64,000 nt of DNA from Zygnema cylindricum (GCA_037447655.1 JBBHKE010000755.1:86337-150336), one strand, 5' to 3'; positions 1-11,802 are shown, counted from the first letter of the stretch. A program made the numbers and translations. Notes: generated from the letters alone by a model not told the origin.

Positions 1-500
1 TGGTTGCATTTGGGTGTGAACAATACTGACATCACCACTAAAAGTGATGCCTGCTATCGGGATGCTTCTATGAGGAGATGCACGTCTAGGTATGTATTGT
101 GTGTGGGTGATAGGGCTTGCTGCTGGAGCAGCAAGCAGCGAAAGGTCATTGCTCAATCCACAATGGAGGTTGAATACATGGCCTCTTGCTCTGCTGTAAA
201 AGAATTAATGTGGGTCAGGCCTTACTTGGTGAGCTTGGTCATCTTAAGAGTGGAGTCCATAAAGTGTTTTGTGATAATCAGGCACCCATTGCCATTTTTT
301 CCAATCCTAAACACCATTTTAAAGCAAAACATATGGACATTAGACTTAGCTTCGTTAGGGAAAAGGTAAAAGACATAATAATCAGTTTAGAATATAGAGG
401 TGATAGTGAAATGGTAGCAGATATAATGACCAAACCAGTGCCTTCCCCTAAGCTATTTTTTTGTAGGGAGAAGTCTGGTCTTAAATTGAAAAGTGACTAA
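1..500 (+). pseudogene. copia element A, 3' end of pol (RNase H), broken
   Basis: This is the C-terminal RNase H part of a Ty1/copia polyprotein, which degrades the RNA strand during reverse transcription. One frame reads KSDACYRDASMRRCTSRY and then AQSTMEVEYMA, matching the copia RNase H core (usually SDA...ST.GY...ST.EAEY.A). The reading then moves to another frame near position 230 and continues as FCDNQAPIAIFSNP, HFKAKHMDIRLSFVREKV and DIMTKPVPSPK, the usual copia C-terminus, stopping at 498-500. The frame change means this copy is not functional. The rest of element A lies left of the window. It is directly followed by a polypurine tract and the 3' LTR. It is about as similar to the RNase H of element C as family members are expected to be. 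Confidence 0.88.
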
Positions 501-513
501 AAAATAAGGGGAG
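501..513 (+). other. polypurine tract of element A
   Basis: The purine run AAAATAAGGGGAG directly precedes the LTR start. It primes plus-strand DNA synthesis in LTR retrotransposons. The same motif, reversed, follows the 3' LTR of element C. Confidence 0.8.
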
Positions 514-1561
514 CGTAGAAATTAAAGGTTTTTCTAGTATTTTCTAGGTTTAAACTTGTAAAAGATAAAATGCAGTATAGAAGTCGAGGCAGTCTTCCTC
601 TAACTCCTCTCTTCAACTCCCACACTTGTCGCAATCACTGAAAGTTGTAAATGGAGCCTGACCCATGGCTGCCTATGCTATCCAGAGGAAAACAGGCACT
701 AATTTGGTAGGTTTACTAAAAAGGAACTTGACGACCCTAAGAATTTATCTTGGTACCTATTGTGCGTCAAAGTTGCAGGTAGCCGGTAGCTTTATCCTAT
801 TAGTTTAGGACCAGTGCTAAGTGCTATAGGGTTTGACACATATATAAATGTTTACAATTAGACTAACTCATTTAACGGAATATTAAGACATAGATACAGT
901 TTGAATTGAATGAATTACCGAAAATCCCGAAACGAATATCTCGATTTATTTCAAATGTGAAACAAATACCGCGCAATTATTTATAACGGCTAAGATTGAA
1001 AACCGGTTGAAATCATACGGTCGAGGAAAGTGCAGAGATCGTAGATTGCGCGCTTTCGTGGTTAATGGTCGAAGACACGTTAGGTGCCACGTGGCCTGAT
1101 ATCACACGATGGCGACATCTCCGGAGAATATGAAAACAAATCCGAATGTGACACATGTCCGCGAAATGGCTATGTCGTACAATGGTCGTACACAAAGTAC
1201 ACCGGCACCTGTACCTTTTTGTACGACACAGTATTGCGATTGGTGTCGTACGTCACTAGATAGAGTTTTAGAGAGAGATAGGACTTAGAAAAATTCAGTA
1301 GGCAGCCGCCTCTCTCCGAGAGAGCTTCTCTACAAAAGGTCAACTTTGACCCTGTATAACTTACTGCTCAAGGGAGCCAATGTTGAGATTCTTTTTGCTA
1401 TCGACTCACGGGAGTCTTGCCTTCAAAAAGGTGAAGGTGATCAGAGCTTTTGTCTTTGATGGTGGCAGTTGTTCTTGCTGAAACAAAAAAGGGTCAGGGT
1501 TATCCTAGAGGCTTTGTGTGAGCTGCCCATTCTAAGGGCCTATGGAGGTCTCAGAATTGCA
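514..1561 (+). repeat. 3' LTR of element A (family 1)
   Basis: This 1048-bp LTR begins CGTAGAAATTAA (the family start is TGTAGAAATTAA, first base mutated) and ends GGTCTCAGAATTGCA. It is the reverse complement of the LTRs at 3029, 8357, 10117, 43821 and 45969. At 1562 the sequence changes abruptly to the integrase region of element B on the other strand, so A appears to have inserted into B. The other insertion border is outside the window, so the target duplication cannot be checked. Confidence 0.9.
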
Positions 1562-3028
1562 TGTTTATCTTTTGAATGCCGAAGTAAGAACTCCATTCTT
1601 GAGATAGTTAGCGCAATTCATTGCCTCATCCCATAATCTTTTTTCTATATTTTTATCCGACAAGATACTTCTTGCATACAATTTGTGTCTTATTCAACCT
1701 CTCGGCTACACCATTTTGTTTAAGATTTTTTGGAACTATCTTTTGATGCTGTATTCTCTCTTCTCTCAGAAAATCCTCAAACTGGTTTGAGGTAGACTCT
1801 CCCCCATTATCACTCCTCACTCTCTTGATTGGGGTTTCATGGAGTTTCTCACTCCATGCTTTGTATTGCTTAAAGTACTCTGGGGCTTCAGATTTATTTT
1901 TTAGAAAATATACTGTTGAATACTTAGACCAATTATCAGTGATGGTCATCATAAATCTCTTCCCTCCGGGTGTCGGCACTTTTGTCGGTCCACAGATATG
2001 TGTGTGTACCAAATCTATAACTTTTTATCCTTAATAAGTGGTTATTTTTGGGAAGGGTAACTTGTGTGCTTTACCTTGAGCACACCCACCACAGTCACTC
2101 AAATTCTCACTTCCTCCTTTTCCACTACTCCCAATTTTTCCATTTCTTTTAACTTATCTAAATGCACATTTCTAAGCCTTTTATGCCATAAGATTATATA
2201 ATGAACACCAACATAGTTAATTTACTATTTTCATTGCTTATATAAGCCTAAACATCCGTTGGCTACCCTTTTGAGCAATGAAATAAACGTCCTCCTCAAA
2301 ACTAGCAGTAAAGACTCTTTTCTTAGTGCTAGTTTCAAAACCCTTATCATCTTACACAGCTGTTGAGATGAGATTTATGTTCAACTCAGGAATAAACAAT
2401 ACATTAGACAATGAAACTATGGATTTTTTTCCTTCCAATAATACTTTTAGATTTACCGATCCTACCAAAGTAGTTACCCTCCCATCTCATACTATATCTC
2501 TACACTGGGAATCTTTCTTATTTTTGTGAACATGTGTTTATCCTGACACATGTGCATAGAAGCACCCAAATCCACAATCAAGCCTGCTTCACCTATCAAT
2601 CCTCCGAAGCACATTTCTGCTTTTGTGGAATTTCGACCCTGGTCTTCACCTCCATCTTTTCATCTAACAAGAGCTCATCGTCCTCAGACTCCTCCTCGTG
2701 TACATGCATCATAAGTGGTTTCTTCTTCCCTTTTGGAGGTCCCCTCTTTTAGTTGAAGCTCAATAGGCTTAGAACATTTTGCCATATAATGCCCACGTTT
2801 CTTACAGAAGTGACAAAGCCCCTTGGGAACCCTCGGTTCCAACTCATCAAACTGATTTTTCTGTCACCCTGCTCTATAGTTTCCAAAGGGTTTCTTTGAG
2901 TCCTTGTTTCTCTAATCGGTCGTGGTAGCCAAGACTTGTCCACTCTTTCCTCCCCTTCGGATCTCTATGGTATTAGCCCGAACAAGAATCATCCCTACGA
3001 CAGAATTCCAGGTCCACCACGAGTCTGG
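1562..3028 (-). pseudogene. copia element B, left part: integrase to gag zinc knuckle, broken
   Basis: Read on the minus strand this is the same gag-protease-integrase stretch as in element C, with more damage. The zinc knuckle CHFCKKRGHYMAKC is intact near 2775-2818. The protease active site near 2540-2590 reads IVDLGAS instead of IVDSGAS, so the catalytic-site serine is lost. The integrase core near 1653-2012 contains KRVRSDNGGE and NGVAERLNKT. It ends at 1561, where element A begins. The rest of B's gag lies beyond element C at 9425-10136. B must predate C, because C is inserted in it. Confidence 0.88.
3024..3028. repeat. target-site duplication of element C, left copy (TCTGG)
   Basis: TCTGG directly precedes the LTR of element C and occurs again directly after its other LTR at 9425-9429. 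Both copies lie in element B's gag sequence, showing a clean integration. Confidence 0.92.
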
Positions 3029-4068
3029 TGAAACTCTGAGACCTCCATAAGTCCTCAGAAGTGAACAGCTTCTAAAAAGCCTCTAGGATAACTCTGACCA
3101 CTTTGTGTTTCAGCAAGAACAAATGCCACCCTGGCAGACAAAAACTCTAATCACCTTCACCCCTGTGAAGGCAAGACTCCCTGAGTCGATAGCAAAAAGA
3201 ATCTCTGAATTTGAATTTGCTCCCCTGAGCAGTAAGTTATGGAGAGTCAAAGTTGACCTTTTGTACAGAAGCTCTCTGGGAGAGAGGGTCCTATCTCCTA
3301 ATTTTTCTAAGTCCTATCTCTCTCACAGACTCTATCTACTGATGTACGGAGCCAATCAGATTACACTTCCGTACACAAAAGTACAGCTGCCGGTGTACTT
3401 TTTGTATGAACATTGTACGACATGGCCTAAATGTCGACACATGTCATATCCAGATTCGGTGCCGTAATCTCCGGAGATACCACGATCCAATGTAATTTTG
3501 CCACGTGTCATCTGATGTGGCGATTACCACAAACTGTCGAAATCCTTTTCCGTGATCTCGGTGTTAATTCCGACCGTTCGATTAAATTCACATTAAATCG
3601 TAGCTGTAATAAATAAATGCGCGGTATTCGTTTCTTATCCGTACCGTAATCCGTACTTTTACATTATTGTATCTATGTCTCTTGTAAAACTGTTTCAGTT
3701 AAATGAACTATCCTACGTATAATGTTTAACTAATTATCAAACCTGGTAGTACGTAACACTATGTCTAGACTTAACGGTTAAGGCTATCGGCTACGGCTGC
3801 ATACCGCCCGGCGGGTACCAGGATCAAATCCTGGGGTAAACACATATTCTTTTAGTAAATAACCCAACGGTAAATAAATTAATATATATATTTCCCGTAA
3901 ACCTTTGGATAGCCTAGGTAGCCATGGCTCTAGCTTCCTCTCCAACTTCTCAGTGACTGCGACAAGTTTGAGAGTTGGAGAGAGAAGTTAGAGGTAGACT
4001 GCCTCAGCTTCTTTCTATATTTCTATTTAGATCTAGAAAATACTTTAAACAGACCATTAATTTCTACA
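3029..4068 (-). repeat. 3' LTR of element C
   Basis: A 1040-bp LTR: on the plus strand it starts TGAAACTCTGAGACC and ends TTAATTTCTACA, so element-sense ends are TG...CA. Compared with the 5' LTR it lacks a unit of about 30 bp near 3615 that is a direct repeat around ATGCGCGGTATTCG in the other copy. It holds a G-box (CCACGTGTC near 3502), a TATA-like run (near 3883) and a tRNA-like segment (near 3773-3840). Confidence 0.95.
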
Positions 4069-4081
4069 CTCCCCTTATTTT
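4069..4081 (-). other. polypurine tract of element C
   Basis: Minus-strand AAAATAAGGGGAG lies directly against the 3' LTR, as needed for plus-strand priming. Confidence 0.85.
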
Positions 4082-5703
4082 CTAGTCAATCTTTAATTTC
4101 AGACCACACTTCTCCTTGCAGAAAATTAGCTTACGGGAAGGCACAGGTTTGGTTATCATATTTGCTACCATCTCACTATCTGGTCGGTACTCTAAACTGA
4201 TTATTTTGTTTTCTACTTTCTCTTTAACAAAGCTGAGTCTAATGTCCATGTGTTTGGCTTTAAAATGATGTTTAGGATTGGCAGAAATAGCGATTGCTGC
4301 CTGATTATCACAAAAAAAATTCTGCACACCACTCTTAAGGTGACCAAGCTCACCAAGCAAAGACTTGACCCACATCAATTCTTTTACAGCAGAGCAAGAG
4401 GCCATATACTCAGCCTCCATGGTGGACTGAGCAATAACCTTTTGCTGTTTGCTACTCCAACAGCAAGCCCCATCACCCACATATAATACATATCCAGAAG
4501 TGCATCTCCTCATCGAGCATCACCATAACTGGCATCACTCCAAGTAGTGATATTAGTATTCTCCCCACCCAAATGCAACCATAGATCCCTAGTTCCTATC
4601 AAATATCTAAGGACTCTCTTAGCTTCCTCCTAATCCCTCTTAGTGGGAGCATTTAGACTTCTACTCAGCACTCCTACAGCTGTAGCTAAATCCGGTCGGG
4701 TAGAATTCATAAAATAGATTAGACTTCCCACTACTTCCTTGTAAGGAATAGTCTGCATGAACGTATGTTCTTCAGGAGATAATTCCTCGTCTAAGACTAT
4801 GACTCCTTCTTCCTCACTCCCCTCACTTCCCTTCTTCAACTCCATTGGAGTTGTACAACTATTAGCTTTATCCATCTGAAATTTTTCAAGCATGTTCCCT
4901 ATTGCTTTCTTTTGAGTCAATCTTATAATATTTCTTTTTTCGGTCCCTTTCTACTTGAATTCCCAAAAATATATTATGCTTCCCCCATATCTTTCATTTC
5001 AAATCTCCCCTTAAGATCGGTTTTCAGTTTACTAATTTTTTCCATTGATTTATTTAAAACAAGCAAATCATCAACATAAATTGCAATAAATATAAAACCT
5101 TCCTCATCTTCGAAAACATAGATTGAGTGATCTGAGCTGATCCGGATATATCCCAGACCGGTAAGAAACTCATCAAGCTTCTTATTCCACTGTCGAGGCG
5201 CCTGTTTCAAACTATAAAGAGATTTCATCAGCCGGCATACCTTACTCTCCTCTCCTTCTCCCACAAACCCTTCGGGTTGTCGCATGAAGATCTCCTCTTC
5301 CATTTCTCCATGCAAAAAGGTTGTCTTGATGTCCATCTGGTGCACTTCCATGTCTTCCGCTGCTGCTAAACCGAGAAGTATGCGGACGGAGGGAAATCTG
5401 ACCACCGGGGCAAAGGTTTCCTCTTAGTCAATTCCCTCCTTTTGTGTAAATCCCATTGTAGCGCTCGATTGTGTTATCTGGATTCAATTTTAATTTGAAA
5501 ACCCACTAACAACCCATTGGTTTTCGGTTAGGTGGACAATCCACCAGCTCCCAAGTATCGGCTTCCATAATTGAGGCCATCTCCTCATTGATGGTTGTCT
5601 TCCACCGGTTTCTTTCTGGACAAGTCATCGCCTCTCCATAAGTTTGAGGTTCATCTTGATGAGATAGTTTTGTTACCTTGTTATTAACATGTTTTTCTTG
5701 CAA
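4082..5703 (-). pseudogene. element C reverse transcriptase and RNase H, broken
   Basis: Three open pieces make up this part. 4974-5405 is the reverse transcriptase core: HQMDIKTTFLHGEMEEE, SLYSLKQAPRQWNKKL and the catalytic YVDDLL are all present. 4630-4920 is the connection region, with RPDLATAVGVLSRSLNAP. 4082-4513 is RNase H, with STMEAEYMASCSAVKELMWV and KHMDIRLSFVKEKVENK, ending at a stop 13 bp before the LTR. 5506-5703 carries the start of this domain and breaks just after RKPMGC. Stops near 5430, 4930 and 4520 separate the pieces, so the enzyme would not be made whole. Confidence 0.9.
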
Positions 5704-5798
5704 TCTTTTGCTACTTTTCCTTCCCCCCTCAAAATCTGAGGCCGGAATAGATGGTTCTTCGGATTCTTTCGAACAATCTCGCCTTCTCCCCTATCTCT

Positions 5799-6586
5799 TC
5801 ATTCCGAATCAATTTCCACCACGTCTTCCGCTTCTGGTAGAGTTGTCACTGAAGTTTCCACAGCCGAGTCCTTTTCGGTCCGATTTGTACCTGCAAGAAT
5901 GTCATCTTCTCTAAAACCTGGATAGTTAGAAAGCTCAAAGTCGTCGGAATTTTCTGTCTCAAATCTGATTTTTACTGACTTTGTATACTTGAAGGGATCC
6001 ACATACTTTCCTTCATCCATAACTACTAGATGTTTTACTAAGATTATATCTTCCCTTTTTAGATAATAAACTCTATATCCTTTAACATCCTCATCATATC
6101 CTTATAAGTATCCCGGTTTTCCTTTAGGATCTAGCTTCCAATTAGACCGATCTGTATCTAGACTGAATACTTGACTACCGAAAACCTTTAAGTGAGATAT
6201 GTCCGGTTTCCGGCCTGTCCATCTCTCATAAGGTGTTTGATCTTTTATAGCTAAAGTAGAACTCTATTTTTGAGGTAATTAGCACAGTTCATTGCTTCTG
6301 CCCAAAACCTTTTTCCTATCTTTTTATCTGACAACATACTTCTAGCACTATCACTTAGTGTTCTATTTAACCTTTCAGCTACCCCATTCTTTTCCGGGTT
6401 TTCAAGAACTGTGTTTTGGTGTTGGACTCCATCTTCCCTCAGAAAATCCTCAAACTGGTTAGAAGTATACTCCCCAGCATTGTCACTCCTTACTCTCTTG
6501 ATTGGAGTTTCATGGAGTTTTTCACTCCATGCTTTATATTGTCTAAAACAATCCTGAGCTTCTGACTCTTTTTGCAAAAAATACAC
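5799..6586 (-). pseudogene. element C integrase core and linker, broken
   Basis: 6251-6586 is the catalytic half of the integrase: KRVRSDNAGEYTSNQFEDF (usual RSDNGGE; the first glycine is A) and KNGVAERLNRTL, which contains the third acidic residue. The first acidic residue sits in the preceding frame as HTDIWG. 5799-6020 is an acidic linker to the reverse transcriptase. Frame breaks separate them from each other and from protease. Confidence 0.85.
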
Positions 6587-6658
6587 CCGGGAATACCGAG
6601 ACCAATTTTAATCATCAGTGATAGTCATCATAAATCTCTTCCCCCCCGGTGACGGCAC

Positions 6659-7666
6659 TTAACCCAGTCCCCAAATATCTGTGTGTTCTAGATCTAGAAT
6701 TTTTTCTCCCTCATAGGTGGATGTTTTAGGAAAGGGTAATCTGTGTGCTTTACCTTGAGCACATCCACTACAATCACTTATATTATCACTCTCACTGAAC
6801 TTAATCCCTTCCACCACTCCCATCTTTTTCATCTCTCTTAACTTATCTAGATTCACATGCCCAAGCCTCTTATGCCACATCATAATATCATGAACACTAG
6901 CAAAATAAATTTTCTTCATTTCATTACTTAAAATCACCCTAAACATCCCATGGCTACCTTTTTCGGCAATGAAATAGACATCCTCCTCAAAACTAGCAGT
7001 AAAGACTCCTTCCATATTGCTAGTAAAAAAACCCTTATCATCTAATACAGATGTAGAGATGAGGTTTTTGTTCAGCTCCGGAATAAACAATACATCGGAG
7101 AATGTTACTAAGGATGTCTTTCCTTCTACTAACACTTTCAGAACTACCGATCCTACAGGAGTAGTGGTGACTATCCTCCCATCCCCGTACTCTATCTCTA
7201 CGATGGGAATCTTTCTTATCTTAATAAACAGGTGCCTATCTTTACACATGTGCATGGAGGCACCTGAATCTACAATCCAGCCTGCTTCACCTTTCAATCC
7301 ACCGTAAGCACATTTCTTCCTTCGTGGAATTTTGACCTCATTTTTCGCCTCGTGTACCTGTGTCACAAGGGCTTTTTTCTTTCCTCTCGGGATACCACCG
7401 ATCTGCCCCTCGTTTAACCGAAGCTCGGTTAGCTTAGTGCACACTGCCATATAGTGCCCTGGTTTCTTACAAAAATGACATAAACCTTTGGGAGCCATTG
7501 GTCCAAATTCGTCGGTTTGATTTTTCTGCTCTCTTCCCCCATAGTTTCCGATCAGTTTCCGGGAATCCTTGTTCCTCCAATCGGTCGCAGTTGCCAAGGC
7601 TTGCCCACTCTTTCCTCCCCTTCGGATCTCAATCGTATTCTCCCGAACGAGAATCATCCCTACCAC
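6659..7666 (-). pseudogene. element C gag end, protease and pre-integrase, open over 335 residues
   Basis: This is the longest open piece of element C. In the 335-residue reading a CCHC zinc knuckle (CHFCKKPGHYMAVC, residues 63-76) ends gag. The aspartic protease active site WIVDSGASMHMC follows (D133). Further on is the pre-integrase zinc finger with WHKRLGHVNLDKLREM and CSGCAQGKAHRLPFP. The frame stops at 6659, just inside the integrase core after HTDIWG. Each motif keeps its key residues, so this part has decayed little. The first methionine is internal to the original polyprotein and not a true start. Confidence 0.9.
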
Positions 7667-7794
7667 TGAGTTCCATATCCACCTTTAGTCCGGCAAGTCC
7701 TGCACACGGTTGACTATGTTCTCGAACTCATCGGATAACTTCATCAGTAAAAAGTTAACCTTTTCTTTTTCACTAAAATCTTTTCCCGCACTTC

Positions 7795-8376
7795 TTAGCT
7801 CCATGAAGAATGTAGCAAGCTCATTGCAAAAATCCAACATCTTCCCCCCTTGTATACATACTCCTTAACTTTCTGATCGACCAACTGTTGTTGCTGAATC
7901 GTACCACTTTGGTACATCTCTATGAGAGCCATCCAAAGATCGGATGCCCTTTCTACCTGCAAATGAGGACATGCAAGTCCTTGAGTGAGATGGCGTAGGA
8001 TGAAGTGTTTTGCCGCCATATTGTTGAAGTCCCAGGTTTCAGTATCATTCTCCTCGTTCCTCGGAATAGGTGACATGAATGATGAACCAGTTCCTATTGG
8101 TGTGGTTGTCTCCTTCTCCTTTCCTTTGTCCACCACCTCTCCTTCCTTTGTTTTTTCCGTTGAAGGTGGATCCTCTTTCCTGGTGAATCTGCTTCCTCCA
8201 AACCCTGGAGGGATTTTAAGACTTGATAGACGCCCCAACCGTCCACTCACTATCCCCCAAAACCTTTTTTCGCATACAGCTCCTATCATCATACTTTCCC
8301 AGTATATGAAGCCAGTTCCAATAAAGATTGGTACCCTAGAGGGTGGGCCCATAACCTGAAACTCTGAGACCTCCAT
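7795..8376 (-). pseudogene. element C gag N-terminus, starting inside the LTR
   Basis: The frame opens with ATG at 8376-8374, 20 nt inside the 5' LTR, and runs through the LTR end and the primer site as MEVSEFQVMGPPSRVPIF. It then shows copia gag features, such as FIGTGFIYWESMMIGA and later SDLWMALIEMYQSGTIQQQQ. A lysine/glutamate-rich stretch with DKGKEKE lies in between. It ends at a stop at 7795; the gag reading continues in another frame to about 7670. The same start arrangement is seen in element B, so the LTR-encoded start looks real rather than accidental. Confidence 0.85.
8345..8356 (-). other. primer-binding site of element C: anticodon-arm type of initiator tRNA-Met
   Basis: Directly after the 5' LTR the element reads GGTTATGGGCCC. 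Its complement GGGCCCATAACC is the anticodon stem-loop of eukaryotic initiator tRNA-Met (anticodon CAT). This is the site used by Drosophila copia. The usual plant copia site, TGGTATCAGAGC, is absent. Confidence 0.88.
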
Positions 8377-9424
8377 AAGTCCTCAGAAGTGAACAACTTC
8401 TAAAAAGCCTCTTGGATAACTTTGACCCCTTTGTGTTTCAGCAAGAACAAATGCCACCCTGGCATACAAAAACTCTAACCACCTTGACCCTTGTGAAGGC
8501 AACACTCCCCTGAGTCGATAGCAAAAAGAATCTCTGAATTTGCTCCTCTGAGCAGTAAGTTATGGAGGGTCAAATTTGACCTTTTGTACAGAAGCTCTCT
8601 GGGAGAGAGGGTCCTATCTCCTAATTTTTCTAAGTCCTATCTCTCTCACAGACTCTATCTACTGGTGTACGGAGCCAATCAGATTACACTTCCGTACACA
8701 AAAGTACAGCTGCCAGTGTACTTTCTGTATGAACATTGTACGACATGGCCTAAATGTCGACACATGTCATATCCAGATTCGGTGCGGTAATCTCCAGAGA
8801 TACCACGATCCAATGTAATTTTGCCACGTGTCATCCGATGTGGCGATGACCACAAACCGCCGAAATCCTCTTCCGCGATCTCGACGTTAATTCTAGCCGT
8901 CCGATTAAATTCACATTAAATCGTAGTTGTAATAAATACATGCGCGGGTATTCGTTTCGCTAAAGAAATAAATGTGCGGTATTCCTTTCTTATCCGTACC
9001 GTAATCCGTACTTTTACATTATTGGATCTATGTCCCTTGTAAAACTGTTTCAGTTAAATGAACTATCCTACGTATAATGTTTAACTAATTATCAAACCTG
9101 GAAGTACGTAACACTATGTCTAGACTTAACGGTTAAGGCTATCGGCTACCGTCTGCATACCGTCTGGTAGGTACCAAGATCAAATCCTGGGGTAAACACA
9201 TATTCTTTTAGTAAATAACCCAACGGTAAATAAACTAATTTATATATTTCTCGTAAACCTGTGGATAGCCTAGGTAGCCATGGCTCTAGCTTCCTCTCCA
9301 ACTTCTCAGTGACTGCGACAAGTTTGAGAGTTGGAGAGAGAAGTTAGAGGTAGACTGCCTCGGCTTCTTTCTATATTTCTATTTAGATCTAGAAAATACT
9401 TTAAACAGACCATTAATTTCTACA
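8357..9424 (-). repeat. 5' LTR of element C
   Basis: A 1068-bp LTR with the same ends as the 3' copy. It keeps the duplicated segment around 8935-8995 (two ATGYGCGG-TATTC units) that the 3' copy has lost. It contains the gag start codon in its last 20 nt. Confidence 0.95.
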
Positions 9425-9429
9425 TCTGG
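9425..9429. repeat. target-site duplication of element C, right copy (TCTGG)
   Basis: Exact second copy of the TCTGG found at 3024-3028. The gag sequence of element B resumes here. Confidence 0.92.
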
Positions 9430-10136
9430 TAGGTCTTGTACACCATTGACTATGTTCTCATACTCATCGGGTAGCTTCATGAGTAAGGAACTAACAGTTT
9501 CTACTTCTCCAACACTCTCTAACTCCATAAAGAGTGTTGCAAGCTCATTTGCAAAAGTCCAACCTCTTCCCCCCTTTTTAAACATATGCAACTATTTTCT
9601 GATCTGCCAACTGTTGTTGTTCAATACTACCACTTTGGTACATATCTATGAATGCCACCCATAGAACCGATGATCTTTCTACTATTAATTGAGGAGATGC
9701 AAGTCCTTGAGTGAGATAGCAAATAATGAGATGCAAGTCCTTGAGTGAGATGTCTGAGAATAAAATACTTTGCTGCCATATTATTATACTCCTATGTATC
9801 AATATCATTCTGCTCGTTTCTCATAACCGGTGGCAAAAATGTCGAACCGGTTACTATAGGTGTGGATATCTCTTTCTCCTTTCCTTTGTCTACCACCTCC
9901 CCTTCTTTTGTCTCCTCCGATGGATTTAGATTTGCATCTCTGGTAAATTTGCTCCCTCCAAACCCTGGAGGGATGCCTAGACTAGATGGACGCCTCACTC
10001 GTCCACTCACTATTCCCCAAAACCTTTTCTCACATAGAGCTCCTATCATCATACTCTTCCAGTATATGAAGTCAGTTCCATTAAAGATATGCACCCTAGA
10101 GGGTGGGCCCACAACGTGAAACTCTGAGGCCTCCAT
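9425..10136 (-). pseudogene. copia element B, right part: gag N-terminus, broken
   Basis: This is the start of element B's gag, which continues at 3028 once element C is removed. It opens in the LTR as MEASEFHVVGPPSRVHIF and contains FIYWKSMMIGALCEKRFWG, then after a stop near 9792 VLWVAFIDMYQSGSIEQQQ, then ANELATLFMELESVGEVE. A roughly 32-bp tandem duplication (ATGCAAGTCCTTGAGTGAGA twice, 9694-9752) disrupts it. The primer site at 10105-10116 is a decayed version of that in element C. Confidence 0.87.
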
Positions 10137-11182
10137 ATCCCCTCAGAATATGCAGCTTATACTAAGCTTCTAGGATAACCCTGACCCCTTTTGGTTTCAC
10201 CGAGAATAACTGTCACCTTGGCAAGCAATGACTCCGACCACCCTCACGTGTGTGAAGAGAAGACTCCTCTGAGTCAATATCAAAAAGAATCAAGTGATTT
10301 GCTCCCATGAGCAGTAAATTATGGATGGTCAATGATGACTTTTTGTAATGGAGTACTCAGGGAGAGAGGCGGCTACCTAAGATTTGGCTAAGTCCTAAAC
10401 CCCTCTCTAAACCCTCTACTACTAGTATACGGTACTAATCAAAACACTGTAAAGTACGGAAAGGTACTCGTGCTAATGTACTTTTTGTACGGCCATTGTA
10501 CAGCATGGCCAAGGAGTTGACGCATGTTATATTCGAACTCGTTTTGGTGCTCTCCGAAGATGCCGTAAGCCAATGAGGTAGCCCCACGTGTCACTTGGTG
10601 TGGGTGTGACCGAAAACTGCCAAAGCGCCCATTCCGCGATGTCGGCTCCCACCGTGACTGTCCGATCGAAACTGGCTTTTAATTCTTGTCGTCGAAACAA
10701 ATGTGCGGTATATTCGTTTCGTGTGGTACCCTCGTCTGTACTATGTACTATTGCATCTATGTGCTAAGGGTTTGTTCTCTCACTTAAATGAATTTCTCTA
10801 AGGGCACATCTTTAAATAGTTATTGTACCCTATATATCTCAGCACAGTTCCTAGACTATAAGACAAAGCTAACGGCTATATGCTACAGATGGTAGGTATC
10901 AGGATCAAATCATGGGTACGTCTAGCCTTTTTAGAAAATCCACCAAAATCGTGCTCTCTGTCTCTATAGGTAGCTTAGGCAGCCATGGCTCTACCTCCCT
11001 CTCCAACCCTCTCTAAAGAGCTTAGGCAGCCATGGCTCTAACTCCCTCTCCAACCTTTCAGTGACTTCAGCAAGTGTGGGGGCTTAAGAAAGGAGTTAAA
11101 GGCAGACTGCCTCTGCTTCTTTTCTGTCTTTTATTTTAAAAGTTAAACCTAGAAAATACTAAAGAAAACATTAATTTCTACC
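10117..11182 (-). repeat. 5' LTR of element B
   Basis: A 1066-bp family-1 LTR, more diverged than those of C, in keeping with B being older. On the plus strand it starts TGAAACTCTGAGGCC and ends TTAATTTCTACC (last base changed from A). The tail contains a local duplication of GCTTAGGCAGCCATGGCTCTA (10974-11043). Confidence 0.9.
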
Positions 11183-11205
11183 AGTACGACGCTATGTTTT
11201 AAAGG

Positions 11206-11802
11206 AAAATGACAGAAAAAAACGCGTACTTAGCCACATCGGGCCGTACCCTTAGATGCAAATTGAAGAACGACGCGAAATGAAACCTCTCAAATTTAAT
11301 GTATTAGAAGTCTTGTACGGATAAATTAAATCGCATGAAACGAAATAAAGTTTGTACACTATAATAAAACGGATCGCGTAAAAATATCGATGAAACTAAA
11401 TGAAAAAAATGTGTGTCGTCAAGCGCGACCAAATCAAGCCACACTATTTACGATTCACGATTAAATTTCAATGTTGAGGCTAAATTAAAAGGCAACATGT
11501 GCTCTCACAGTGGAGCTTACGTAAAGTGAGAAAAAACGTAAAGTGAGAAAATGACTGTGCGAAACACTTTTTTACATGTGGTTGTTGCACTTTTGTTACC
11601 GTAAACCTTAGCCGACCGTGTGAATTGTTGATTTTATTATGACGGTGAACGTTCACAAGCGCGACAAAATTTTAATTGTTACAATATTTTGAAAGCCAAA
11701 GTTGTTCAACTGATTGACCGTCAAATTTAAACTCAACAGTACTTAACTTGTTCCAATGTGTCCTTTAAAAAACAAAAATAAAAAAATGTACAATCTTTGA
11801 CA
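11206..11802. repeat. dispersed repeat with rearranged fold-back unit, copy 1
   Basis: The right part (about 11497-11802: GTGCTCTCACAGTGGAGCTTACGTAAAG onward) matches 63721-64000 in the same orientation. The left part (about 11251-11486) matches the fold-back unit 63328-63720, but its loop and left arm are inverted and most of the right arm is missing; only about 27 bp ending GAGGCTAA remain. Directly before it, CACATCGGGCCGTACCCTTAG resembles the end of the Tourist-like elements found elsewhere. No coding sequence is seen. Confidence 0.75.

Larger units (their letters stand above)
3029..9424 (-). mobile_element. complete copia element C (family 1), nested in element B
   Basis: This is a 6.4-kb Ty1/copia retrotransposon on the minus strand. 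Transcription order is 5' LTR (8357-9424), primer site (8345-8356), gag, zinc knuckle and protease, integrase, reverse transcriptase, RNase H, polypurine tract (4069-4081), 3' LTR (3029-4068). Integrase before reverse transcriptase defines the copia class. It is bounded by TCTGG duplications. The two LTRs look roughly 95% alike by eye. The single polyprotein frame is split by several stops and frameshifts, so it cannot move by itself. Confidence 0.95.
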
